DNA from: Anaerolineae bacterium
GTDB taxonomy: Bacteria > Chloroflexota > Anaerolineae > Aggregatilineales > Phototrophicaceae
Reading direction: 5' to 3'
DNA: 23,129 nucleotides
Assembly: GCA_028284565.1 (NCBI GenBank)
Contig: JANQRM010000464.1
Coordinates: 1-23,129 of the forward strand
In this document: positions 1 to 6,952 of the stretch, in pieces
How the letters are laid out: each line of letters opens with the position of its first letter
Position numbering within the stretch: the first letter of the stretch is position 1
Notes under the pieces: model-generated
Database searches by the model: none
What the model saw: only the letters and a program-made list of their open reading frames with translations
What the model was told of the DNA's origin: nothing
Translations under genes and position numbers: made by a program

Positions 1-2
1 AA

Positions 3-296
3 ATGCGTCGAATTCTGCGTCCGGGGGGGACAGCGATTCTGCTAGAGACGATGGGGACGGGCAATAAGCAACCTCAACCGCCGAATGAAGGATTGGCTGA
101 ACTCTATGCTTGGTGGGAGCAGGAACATGGCTTCCAAACCCGTTGGATACGGACGGATTACCAGTTTGAGTCGGTTGAAGAAGCGGACCGATTGACACGC
201 TTCTTCTTTGGGGATGAACTGGCTGACCGCATTGTTGATGAGCAGATGACGATTCTGCCGGAGTGTACGGGTATCTGGTGGCGGGCATTTGATTAG
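3..296 (+). CDS. SAM-dependent methyltransferase, C-terminal fragment
   Basis: This is the 3' end of a gene cut by the left window edge; the reading frame is open to the first base, so the Met at position 3 need not be the real start. The visible 97 residues begin with an LRPGG segment, typical of the strand-turn after motif III in class I SAM methyltransferases, followed by a hydrophobic strand (AILLET) and a C-terminal region ending GIWWRAFD. The N-terminal SAM-binding glycine loop lies outside the window. It is the only plus-strand gene here and converges on the long minus-strand operon. Family assignment is by resemblance of the LRPGG region only; the substrate cannot be stated. Confidence 0.6.
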   Translation: MRRILRPGGTAILLETMGTGNKQPQPPNEGLAELYAWWEQEHGFQTRWIRTDYQFESVEEADRLTRFFFGDELADRIVDEQMTILPECTGIWWRAFD

Positions 297-403
297 CTGA
301 ATTGTTGGTTGATTGTTTGCGATAGGTTGGTGTTCTTTTGGCATATTCGATGCTGATTTGATGAAATTGCCCGGATTGATGAATTTTTGCCTGAAATAGT
401 GAG

Positions 404-424
404 AAAAAATCCCTGCTAGCAGGG
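404..424 (-). terminator. Candidate intrinsic terminator facing the large operon
   Basis: Positions 411-424 form a perfect 14-base palindrome (CCCTGCTAGCAGGG, stem CCCTG around CTAG). Read on the minus strand it is followed by ATTTTTTC, the stem-plus-U-tract pattern of a Rho-independent terminator. It lies about 260 bases past the stop of the decayed last gene, so it could end the long minus-strand transcript. On the plus strand no T-run follows, so it is unlikely to serve the left-edge gene. A second GCTAGC copy at 425-430 could pair alternatively. Confidence 0.45.
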
Positions 425-551
425 GCTAGCCGACAAATATTTGAGTCATGAGTTGATTAACAGATGGGAAATTTTCGGTTTGAATAAAGTTTGAACCGAG
501 TTAGAAATCTTGCCTATCAACGACCAATTTATGAGTTGTTCAGGTGCTGAT

Positions 552-583
552 TTTGTGGTTGGGGCATGCCCCAACCCTACAAA
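552..583. repeat. Interspersed palindromic repeat (hairpin)
   Basis: The core at 557-576 is a perfect 20-base palindrome, GGTTGGGGCATGCCCCAACC. The flanks continue the symmetry imperfectly: TTTGT on the left faces ACAAA on the right, with two bases (AG) missing from the left arm compared with the right. No T-run follows on either strand, so it is not an obvious terminator. Extended palindromes with TTGGGGCATGCCCCAA cores resemble multicopy intergenic repeats of some bacterial genomes; copy number here cannot be judged from one window. Confidence 0.6.
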
Positions 584-682
584 TCTGTTGGTTTGTTCAT
601 CTAAGCGTATCATAAAATGTGATGAAGGTGTGATACATTTGGCTATGCATTTTTAAAGGATTTTATGCCTTTAATTTGGGAA

Positions 683-1224
683 TTATTGATCTAGTTTAAG
701 CAGGATATTCTCAATCATTTGGCAAAGTTCTTCCGCACCACGTCGATCTAATGAAATTATTGATATGGAGTATTGAGTAATTTCATCATCAGTGGCAATT
801 TGGTAGTTAATGTTTCTCTAATCTGAAATATTCGTAAGTACAAATCCTGTTGAACAAAAAACAAAAGATAATTGGTTATGATGTTATTTCCTTCAGAAGG
901 TACTCGTAGTTGGCGATAATACGTTTCAGAAGAAGTGTCATTTGAAATTATTATCTCAAAAGGAAGGTCTTTTTCTGCAACTTCCTTGAACATCGGTTTT
1001 GATGAATAGGACCCTGTAGTTTCTGGCTTTTAAGTTGGATAATTGAAACCATTTCTTGAGCAATGTCTCGTTCTAAGGTTATAGCTTGACCAATGGGAGT
1101 TGTTAGCGGAAGCCACCTTAGTTTTTCGATCATAAAAGCTATTATTAGAATCGTTTGCAATATCTGGCGACACTAAATATTCTTGCATGACTTTATTGGC
1201 ATCTAATTTCATCCATTTTTCCAT
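683..1224 (-). pseudogene. Decayed last gene of the operon, three frameshifts
   Basis: A protein of about 178 residues can be rebuilt by joining four frames. It starts at the ATG at 1224 (MEKWMKLDANKV), continues from about 1140 in a second frame (MIEKLRWLPLTTPIGQ), from about 1020 in a third (SKPMFKEVAEKDLPFE), and from about 815 in a fourth (NYQIATDDEITQYS), ending at TAA 685-683. Relative to an intact ancestor this implies one extra base and then two missing bases. The start keeps a good ribosome site (GGAG at 1236-1233, 8 bases before the ATG) 20 bases after the GT4 stop, so it was the operon's next gene. The rebuilt protein matches no family I recognise. The shifts lie near short A or T runs, so sequencing or assembly errors are an alternative. 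Confidence 0.6.
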
Positions 1225-1244
1225 CGATTGTTCTCCAATTTAAT

Positions 1245-2366
1245 TTATAGATTGCTATTGTCGAGTGAGCTATAAAGGTTTAACCATTGCTCTATCACAT
1301 GCGTAATGGAATAGCGTGATTGAATGGCTTGGTAGGTATTTTGGTGATGTGCTATATATTTATCATGTGGCATGTCTAAATAAACTTGGATGGCATCTGC
1401 GAGAGCTTTATCATCCCCAACAGGCACAGCAACACCTAAATCATTATCATCGGGAAGGATGCCAACTTGTGTGCCGATGGTGGGTAGTCCGCAAGAGGCG
1501 GCTTCTAGCGTGACCATGCCGAAAGATTCATGGCGTGAGGTTAGGACATGCAGGGTTGCTTGATGGAAATGTTTTTCTAAGTCTTGATGTGCGACTTTGC
1601 CGAGAAAGTGGACTTGTGATGCTATCCCCAAATCTTTTGCTAAATTAACTAGCTTAGTGTGTTCTGTGCCTTCGCCTATAATGTCGATTTCGATGTCGTT
1701 GAGGCGGGCAATGGCATTGAGTAGGGTTTGCTGGTCTTTGATGGGGACGAGAGAGGCAACATGAATAAGGCGGTGTTTTTTTGGCGGTATGGTCGGTGGT
1801 GAGAAGTAGCCTGCGCCGAGTGGAATCTGGTGAATCTTATCCGATGGGATGCTGTAGCCTGCCTGTGATATACAGTTAGCAGAATAGGAACAGTGTGCGA
1901 TGATGGCGGTTGCTGATTGCAAGGCTTGCCCCACAATCCAGCGACTAAAGCGACTGCGTTGTAAGCCGTAATTGAGGTCATCGAAGCCGACGAGTTCGCC
2001 ACCACCGATGGAGACGACGCTTGGTATCCCCAAGAATTTCCCAGCCCAACCAGACAGCAATCCAGTTTCATCTGCCCAGAGCGCGTGTAACACGTCGAAG
2101 GGTTTTTCTTGATGAAGATTGCGAATGAGTTTGAGGGTTTTCATCCACAGGCTGAATCGTCGCCAACCGCGTGTCCAAGTACCGACTCCGAGTGGGTAGA
2201 TTTGAATATCGCCAACACTATAGGGCTGTGTCGTATGCGGATAGCGGAGTGCGATGACCCGGACATCATGTTGTTGGGCGAGGGCTTGGGTCAGGTGTTG
2301 ATGCACGGGAATCGCCCAATCATCTGCGTGTGCGCTGAAGCCGGGAATGAGAAAGCCGATGTTCAT
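1245..2366 (-). CDS. GT4-family glycosyltransferase
   Basis: A 373-residue retaining, nucleotide-sugar-dependent glycosyltransferase with a GT-B fold, likely cytosolic or membrane-associated. The N-terminal Rossmann domain opens MNIGFLIPGFSAHADDW, and IGGGEL (120-125) follows in the acceptor half. The C-terminal donor domain contains HVASLVPIKD, with K210 in the position of the conserved phosphate-contacting Lys, and the signature E-x7-E at E280/E288 within HESFGMVTLEAASCGLP. Length is normal for the family. Its ATG overlaps the upstream membrane glycosyltransferase stop by 4 bases (ATGA), indicating translational coupling. With the flippase and GT-C enzyme upstream it probably helps assemble a surface polysaccharide or glycolipid; donor and acceptor sugars cannot be inferred. 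Confidence 0.9.
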   Translation of the reverse strand: MNIGFLIPGFSAHADDWAIPVHQHLTQALAQQHDVRVIALRYPHTTQPYSVGDIQIYPLGVGTWTRGWRRFSLWMKTLKLIRNLHQEKPFDVLHALWADETGLLSGWAGKFLGIPSVVSIGGGELVGFDDLNYGLQRSRFSRWIVGQALQSATAIIAHCSYSANCISQAGYSIPSDKIHQIPLGAGYFSPPTIPPKKHRLIHVASLVPIKDQQTLLNAIARLNDIEIDIIGEGTEHTKLVNLAKDLGIASQVHFLGKVAHQDLEKHFHQATLHVLTSRHESFGMVTLEAASCGLPTIGTQVGILPDDNDLGVAVPVGDDKALADAIQVYLDMPHDKYIAHHQNTYQAIQSRYSITHVIEQWLNLYSSLDNSNL

Positions 2367-3958
2367 CCATCAATCCGAAAGAGGGTGTAATTGCCATTGC
2401 GTGCGATTTGCGTGAGTCTGCGTGTATCCCGAAACCAGAGATAATTGATTTGTGGGATTTGCCCCTGCCATTGATTTTCGATGACCCAGACGTTGAGCAA
2501 GAGATAGTCGTCTTTGCCCCGTTGCCAGCGTTGGTTGAGCAGGTTGGGCGATTCGTAGAAGATTTCGAGGACTTCTAGGTCGGTATAGGTTTGTAGGGTG
2601 AGGGTTAAGCCAAAGGTGTAGAGGCGTTCTCCTTCGGGAATGATGTCTTTTGCCCATTGTGCAACGAGCTTATCGCGCTGGTGAATCTCGATGAAGTCGT
2701 GGACGTGGGTGTTGGTAAATTGTGCCATGTGTCCTAAGCCGAAGAGGGCGATGGTGAGTAGGAAGATTGTCCCCGCTTTGGAGCGCATATCCCCAGCCCC
2801 TCCCCAATTCTTAGGGAGGGGGGCTTTTATGAAATCAAGGGGAGCGATGGATTTTAGATTTTTTAGGAGTGTCCCAATAGAATCAAAGCCGAGGGCGATG
2901 AAGATGGCGATTGCTGGGAAGACGATCATGATGTAGCGGATGTTTTGGTAGGGGATGCCAGCGTGGAAGATGTAGGGAAGTAATATCCAGCCGAAAAACA
3001 ATATAAAAGTATATTTGGGTATGCGGCGCAGTGCAACGACGATGCCGATGATAATAAATGGTGTGAAGATGGGCGAGAGGTAAATCACATCACCAAAAGG
3101 AGCGAGATAATACCGTCCGTTGGTTGTGGCGTAATTTAATGTGCCATCCACCACATTAAATTGATTTTGAATAGCGTTGCTAAGATTCCAACCCGTGAGC
3201 CAAGGGTGATCCAAAAAGTTACTGGGATTGATTTGTTTGTAGGCGATTAGTGGGATAAAGACGGGTAATGAGAGAGAGGCTGTGATGAGGCTGTCTAGCC
3301 AACGGATTTTTCCGCGCCAGCCGATGAGTAAGGTGATGGCAAAGGCTGGCGCAAGTAAAGCATAAACCCAGCGTGTGACGATTGCCCAAGCTAATGCGTA
3401 TCCGCATATTATCAACCAGCGACGTTTTTCGGTTTTGACGTGTTTGATTAAGGCGAAAGCACTGAGCATTGCCCAGAACAACGCAGGAATGTCCGACATG
3501 ATGACGACACTCGATTGGACAACTTGTGCGCTGATGGCTAATAAACAGGCGGGCAGGATTGCGCTGAGTCGGGAGATATTGAGTTGACGAGCGATGAGAT
3601 ACATCAATTGGGCGAGTGAGGCGCTAAGGATGATGTTTAAGCCGAGTGCAGTGGTTACTGATTCGCCAAAGATGGGGAAGGTGAGTGCGAGTAAAGTGGG
3701 ATAGCCGACTCCAAAGAAGAATATGCCGGGTGGTTGGAGGGTTTGTACGAAGTTGAGGAGTTCGCCTGCGAAGTTGTAATAGGCATAGGCATCTTGCCCG
3801 TAGAGTCCGTCGAATTGGGTGGGGATAATGAACCAGAGGCGGATGGCTAGGCTGATGGTGAAGAGGAGGAGAGGGATGATGAGGTCTTTAATCCCCCCAA
3901 TACCATGTCTATATCCCCCCTCTACCACGCCTAGAGACAGCGGTTCATCTCCTCCCAT
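2363..3958 (-). CDS. GT-C membrane glycosyltransferase (GT39/ArnT-like)
   Basis: Polytopic protein with about 11 hydrophobic helices, fitting polyprenyl-phosphate-sugar-dependent GT-C transferases of the PMT/ArnT type that act on the outer face of the membrane. The first helix is followed by an external loop with GLYGQDAYAYYNFAG, where an acidic residue sits as in GT-C catalytic loops, then PPGIFFFGVGYP. A soluble C-terminal tail of about 120 residues follows the last helix. The start is uncertain. The frame stays open to a GTG at 4141, but the first 33 codons of that version are only the flippase gene read out of frame. I take the ATG at 3958; a GTG at 3928 is also possible, and neither has an ideal ribosome site. 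Two GC-rich palindromic repeats lie inside the frame, at the N terminus and at the loop before the last helix. Confidence 0.82.
   Translation of the reverse strand: MGGDEPLSLGVVEGGYRHGIGGIKDLIIPLLLFTISLAIRLWFIIPTQFDGLYGQDAYAYYNFAGELLNFVQTLQPPGIFFFGVGYPTLLALTFPIFGESVTTALGLNIILSASLAQLMYLIARQLNISRLSAILPACLLAISAQVVQSSVVIMSDIPALFWAMLSAFALIKHVKTEKRRWLIICGYALAWAIVTRWVYALLAPAFAITLLIGWRGKIRWLDSLITASLSLPVFIPLIAYKQINPSNFLDHPWLTGWNLSNAIQNQFNVVDGTLNYATTNGRYYLAPFGDVIYLSPIFTPFIIIGIVVALRRIPKYTFILFFGWILLPYIFHAGIPYQNIRYIMIVFPAIAIFIALGFDSIGTLLKNLKSIAPLDFIKAPLPKNWGGAGDMRSKAGTIFLLTIALFGLGHMAQFTNTHVHDFIEIHQRDKLVAQWAKDIIPEGERLYTFGLTLTLQTYTDLEVLEIFYESPNLLNQRWQRGKDDYLLLNVWVIENQWQGQIPQINYLWFRDTRRLTQIARNGNYTLFRIDG
2788..2846 (-). 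repeat. GC-rich palindromic repeat translated inside the GT-C gene
   Basis: On the plus strand this reads ATATCCCC, then CCCCTCCCC, an AT-rich centre (AATTCTTA), then GGGAGGGG, forming a strong hairpin, followed by a copy of AAGGGGAG. Read in the gene's frame it encodes PLDFIKAPLPKNWGGAGD, a hydrophilic Pro/Gly-rich stretch between the last two predicted membrane helices, unlike the surrounding hydrophobic sequence. The pattern is that of an interspersed element that inserted in frame into a tolerant loop. Confidence 0.65.
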
Positions 3959-3990
3959 TTCATAAGGGGAGACTTGCTTCCCGATTCTAT
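3892..3990 (-). repeat. Second GC-rich repeat at the GT-C gene N terminus
   Basis: The plus strand again contains ATATCCCC (3911-3918) followed by C-rich sequence. An inverted pair then follows, TCTCCTCCC (3948-3956) facing AGGGGAGA (3965-3972) across an AT-rich centre. Composition and layout match the copy at 2788-2846, in the same orientation but more diverged. It supplies most of the predicted N-terminal residues before the first membrane helix, which is why the translation start is hard to place. Confidence 0.5.
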
Positions 3991-4043
3991 CTTTACCATG
4001 ATTCCGTGTATAGATACTACGGAAGTACAAGCGGAGACTTTTC

Positions 4044-5270
4044 TTATGACGGTAAGTTAGTTGATTTATGAATAGGTCGCCAGAGGAGGATGACGGCGAG
4101 CCATTCGATGATGAGTAGGACAAGTGCGACTCCGATTGCACTAAGTGTTGGGATGAGCAAGATACTTAGGATGACCTGCACGATGAGAACAATTGCATTG
4201 ACTTTATTTACCCAACTTTCTTGTTCATATGCGTACCAGTATAACGTCCGTCCGGCGCGGAGCAAACTGGGCAAAAGCGACCAGCCGAGTAATTGTAGGA
4301 CTTCTGTGGCAGGAAGAAAATCCACTCCATAGGTGAGTAGGAGGATAGTGTGTGCGAGTAAAGTCAAGGTGATGGCAACGAACCCGCCAAAGCCAGCAAG
4401 ACCGAGACTTATTCGGCGGAAGAGTCTTTCCATTTGCGCGGGATTGGCAATCAACGCAGAGAGTGCTGGAAATAGTGCGCCAAATAGGGCGTTGGGGAGC
4501 ATCTTGCCTGCTTCGATGAAACGGCTAGCGGCGGAGAAATAGCCGACTTGACTGGTGTTGGTGTATTGCTCTAATAAGATGATGCTGATTCTGGCTTGGA
4601 GGGCGGCTAAGATGGCGGCGATGGCGAAAGGGAAAGCGCGCCGGAAGAGTCGTTTGATATCGAGTGTGTGTTTGCTATCTGATTGATAGAAGGCTTTGCG
4701 ATAGATACCCCATGCAACGATGAGTTGTCCGGTGGAGGTAATGGTGTTGACAAGGAGTGCGTCGATGACATCCCCACCATTGAGGAAGACGAGTGCAGTT
4801 AAAGTCACCTGTGATATGAGCATCCCGATATTGAGGAAGGCAATGGGGCGCATGATTTGGTGGGCGCGGAAGATGGCGGTGAAACTGCCGTAGTAGGGCA
4901 ATATCAAGATGAGGGGGGCAGAGATGAGTATGCCCTGTACGACGAGTGGGTCATCGCTAGCGAGTGGGGCAAGTAGGAGCGTGACGAGTAGGAGAATGCT
5001 CCCTATCCCCAGACGAAATAGGGTGGTTTGTTGGAGATAAGCGTGGCTTTGGCTTGTGTCTTGGGCGACATCGCGGGTGATGAGTGTGCCGAGTCCCCAT
5101 TCGGCAATGAGCGTGAGGGGGAATATCCATGCGAGGGCGGTGGTGTAAACTCCCAAACCACCTTCACCGAGCGTACGTCCAATCAAGACCGATAGTAGGA
5201 ATGATAAAACTGCACTCCCACCATTGCTGACGAGAAGCGTGAAGGTATTGCGGGATAAACGGCTGGTCAT
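4044..5270 (-). CDS. MOP-superfamily flippase (oligosaccharide/lipid-linked, Wzx- or MurJ-like)
   Basis: A 408-residue, almost wholly hydrophobic protein with about 12 predicted helices. It opens MTSRLSRNTFTLLVSNGGSA and carries the IGRTLGEGGLGVYTTALAW segment typical of polysaccharide-synthesis flippases (RfbX/Wzx) in the MOP exporter superfamily. The second half repeats the pattern (GYFSAASRFIEAGKMLPNALFGALFPALSA), as expected for two pseudo-symmetric six-helix bundles. The family moves lipid-linked saccharides or other isoprenoid-linked precursors from the inner to the outer leaflet. The ATG follows the stop of the M23 gene directly (TAGATG), so translation is probably coupled. Two glycosyltransferases follow, which supports export of a glycan precursor. 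The exact cargo is unknown. Confidence 0.88.
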   Translation of the reverse strand: MTSRLSRNTFTLLVSNGGSAVLSFLLSVLIGRTLGEGGLGVYTTALAWIFPLTLIAEWGLGTLITRDVAQDTSQSHAYLQQTTLFRLGIGSILLLVTLLLAPLASDDPLVVQGILISAPLILILPYYGSFTAIFRAHQIMRPIAFLNIGMLISQVTLTALVFLNGGDVIDALLVNTITSTGQLIVAWGIYRKAFYQSDSKHTLDIKRLFRRAFPFAIAAILAALQARISIILLEQYTNTSQVGYFSAASRFIEAGKMLPNALFGALFPALSALIANPAQMERLFRRISLGLAGFGGFVAITLTLLAHTILLLTYGVDFLPATEVLQLLGWSLLPSLLRAGRTLYWYAYEQESWVNKVNAIVLIVQVILSILLIPTLSAIGVALVLLIIEWLAVILLWRPIHKSTNLPS

Positions 5271-6941
5271 CTAGCCATCAAGGATTGAGAGCATCCACAA
5301 ATTGCGGTCTGTAGCGTTGTGGAAGAGGATATGCTGACCATCTGCTGAGACATCCCAATCCCCATTCATAATGGTAAAGGGTTGGGTATCGGGTTGAGTC
5401 AGGAAGCGGTTCTCTCCGGTTGGGATGTGATAGTAGGCAAGTTGGTGGATGTCCGATTCGGGGGTGAAGGGGACATAATAGAGACTGTCTGTGTCGCGCC
5501 ATCGCCATGCACCGAAGAAGGGCATCTTTTGGGCTTGTGCGCCTTCTATGGTTTCAATGGTGTAGATTCCATCATCTGCAGGGTTGTCTTGATAGTTGAT
5601 ATAGAACATTAAGCGTCCACCACCGGGGGCAATCGTGAGTCCACGGAGTTCGCGCCATGTGCCGAGTTCAAAGAGACTGTCGTCACGGACATCATAAACA
5701 AAGTAGGTGCGGGTGCGTTCATCACGAGTGGAAATGAGTAAGCGGGAGTCATCGAGCCATGTTGCGCCTATGTTGGTCATGGTGAGGATTTGGCGGGCTT
5801 CTGTGCCTGCGAGGGTACTGACAAACATGGAGACGGTGACTTCATCTTCGCCAAAGAGGGGGGCTTCTTGTGCCATCCATAATATGAAGGAGTTATTCGC
5901 GCTGATGGCTGGTATCGTATCTTGGATGGGTAATTGAACAGATAAACCATCGGATAGGCGTTGAACCACGCGGACGTTATTGACTGTTGTTATCTCATAT
6001 TGCCAATCGGCAGAGCGTATGGGTGGCGGGGCTAGTCCGACGGTGTTGATCGGCTGTTTGGTGCTGGCTGACCATTCCATGAGGCTGGCGGGTTGTCCGG
6101 GTCCGCCGTCAATCGTATAGAACAAGTCGCCATTCGTCGGATGCCAATAGGTATTCCAGCAACAGGCATCAAAGCTGACGGGTTCCATTCGGACCGTGGC
6201 ATTGGGAGCGAGTTGTCCAAGTTGACGATTGAGCGGTGGCATAGTTGGCGGACGATCTTCAAAGCGGCGTGGATAGGCATTGACATAATTGTTGAGTTGA
6301 AATCCGCCAAAGGTGACATTGGGTTGCTCTTCGATACTCATCCATTGACGCGCATTATCGAGATTTTGTTGGAATAGCGGATAGCTAAAGCCACCGATGA
6401 GGGCGAGGCTGTGCCAACTCGCGTCGGTATAGGGGACGGGGTTGAAGGTGGTGCTGTAATTGCTGGAACGTAATTCATAGTGTAAGTGGGGGCGTGATGT
6501 GCAGGTGGAATCGGGATCGCCAGAAAAGCCAACAATATCGCCTTGCCGAACTGGCTGTCCGCGTTGCAAAGTCGGTGTCATCAAGAGATGTCCATAGAGT
6601 GAGGTCAAGCCGAGTTGCGGGTGACTCAAAATGAGATTGTGGGGTGCGGAGCCGAAGCTGAGGTTATCGACAAATTCGACCACACCATCTGCGACTGCAA
6701 CAAGTGGCGTTCCACAGGGCATGACATAATCAATGCCGAAGTGGATGCCTTGTCCGGCACTGTACCAACGTTCTGCAAAATTATATGCGCCAATCGTATT
6801 ACCATAGGGTTGCCCGAGCATCCATGTCGAGGGACTTGGCGGGGATTCCATCGGCAGAATCAACGGTCTATCGGATTGTTGCTGTGCCTGAGTTGGAAGA
6901 ATTATAATTAGGATAAATAATAAGAATGTCAGTCGCTTCAT
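5271..6941 (-). CDS. Secreted M23 peptidase with C-terminal beta-propeller
   Basis: A 556-residue exported protein. A Sec signal (MKRLTFLLFILIIILPTQAQ) is followed by a LytM/M23 zinc peptidase domain (about 50-170) with all expected residues: H67 and D71 in HFGID, H118 in YGHL, H152 and H154 in HLHYE. M23 enzymes cut peptidoglycan cross-bridges or act as regulators of such enzymes. From about residue 230 to the end, WxxD/SP-type strands (ATWLDDSRLLIST, DWDVSADGQHILF) indicate a TolB/WD40-like propeller. I chose the ATG at 6941 because AGGA (6950-6953) sits 8 bases upstream; a TTG at 6956 overlapping the previous stop is the longer alternative. It lies 11 bases after the sortase fusion, suggesting joint action at the cell wall. 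Confidence 0.88.
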   Translation of the reverse strand: MKRLTFLLFILIIILPTQAQQQSDRPLILPMESPPSPSTWMLGQPYGNTIGAYNFAERWYSAGQGIHFGIDYVMPCGTPLVAVADGVVEFVDNLSFGSAPHNLILSHPQLGLTSLYGHLLMTPTLQRGQPVRQGDIVGFSGDPDSTCTSRPHLHYELRSSNYSTTFNPVPYTDASWHSLALIGGFSYPLFQQNLDNARQWMSIEEQPNVTFGGFQLNNYVNAYPRRFEDRPPTMPPLNRQLGQLAPNATVRMEPVSFDACCWNTYWHPTNGDLFYTIDGGPGQPASLMEWSASTKQPINTVGLAPPPIRSADWQYEITTVNNVRVVQRLSDGLSVQLPIQDTIPAISANNSFILWMAQEAPLFGEDEVTVSMFVSTLAGTEARQILTMTNIGATWLDDSRLLISTRDERTRTYFVYDVRDDSLFELGTWRELRGLTIAPGGGRLMFYINYQDNPADDGIYTIETIEGAQAQKMPFFGAWRWRDTDSLYYVPFTPESDIHQLAYYHIPTGENRFLTQPDTQPFTIMNGDWDVSADGQHILFHNATDRNLWMLSILDG

Positions 6942-6952
6942 TATCGAGTTCC

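Larger units (their letters stand above)
297..682. other. Non-coding region between convergent genes
   Basis: No convincing reading frame is visible on either strand. The stretch separates the plus-strand methyltransferase fragment from the 3' end of the minus-strand operon. It contains two inverted repeats: a terminator-like palindrome near 404-424 and a hairpin repeat near 552-583. Nothing else is recognisable. Confidence 0.6.

Noticed and set aside
683..1224. Programmed frameshifting instead of a pseudogene
   Set aside because: Three separate shifts of differing direction and no canonical slippery heptamer with a downstream structure make decay or base-call errors more likely.
4044..4141. 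GTG start at 4141 for the GT-C glycosyltransferase
   Set aside because: The added residues are the flippase coding sequence read in another frame (Ser-rich shadow), and a 98-base overlap is unlikely.
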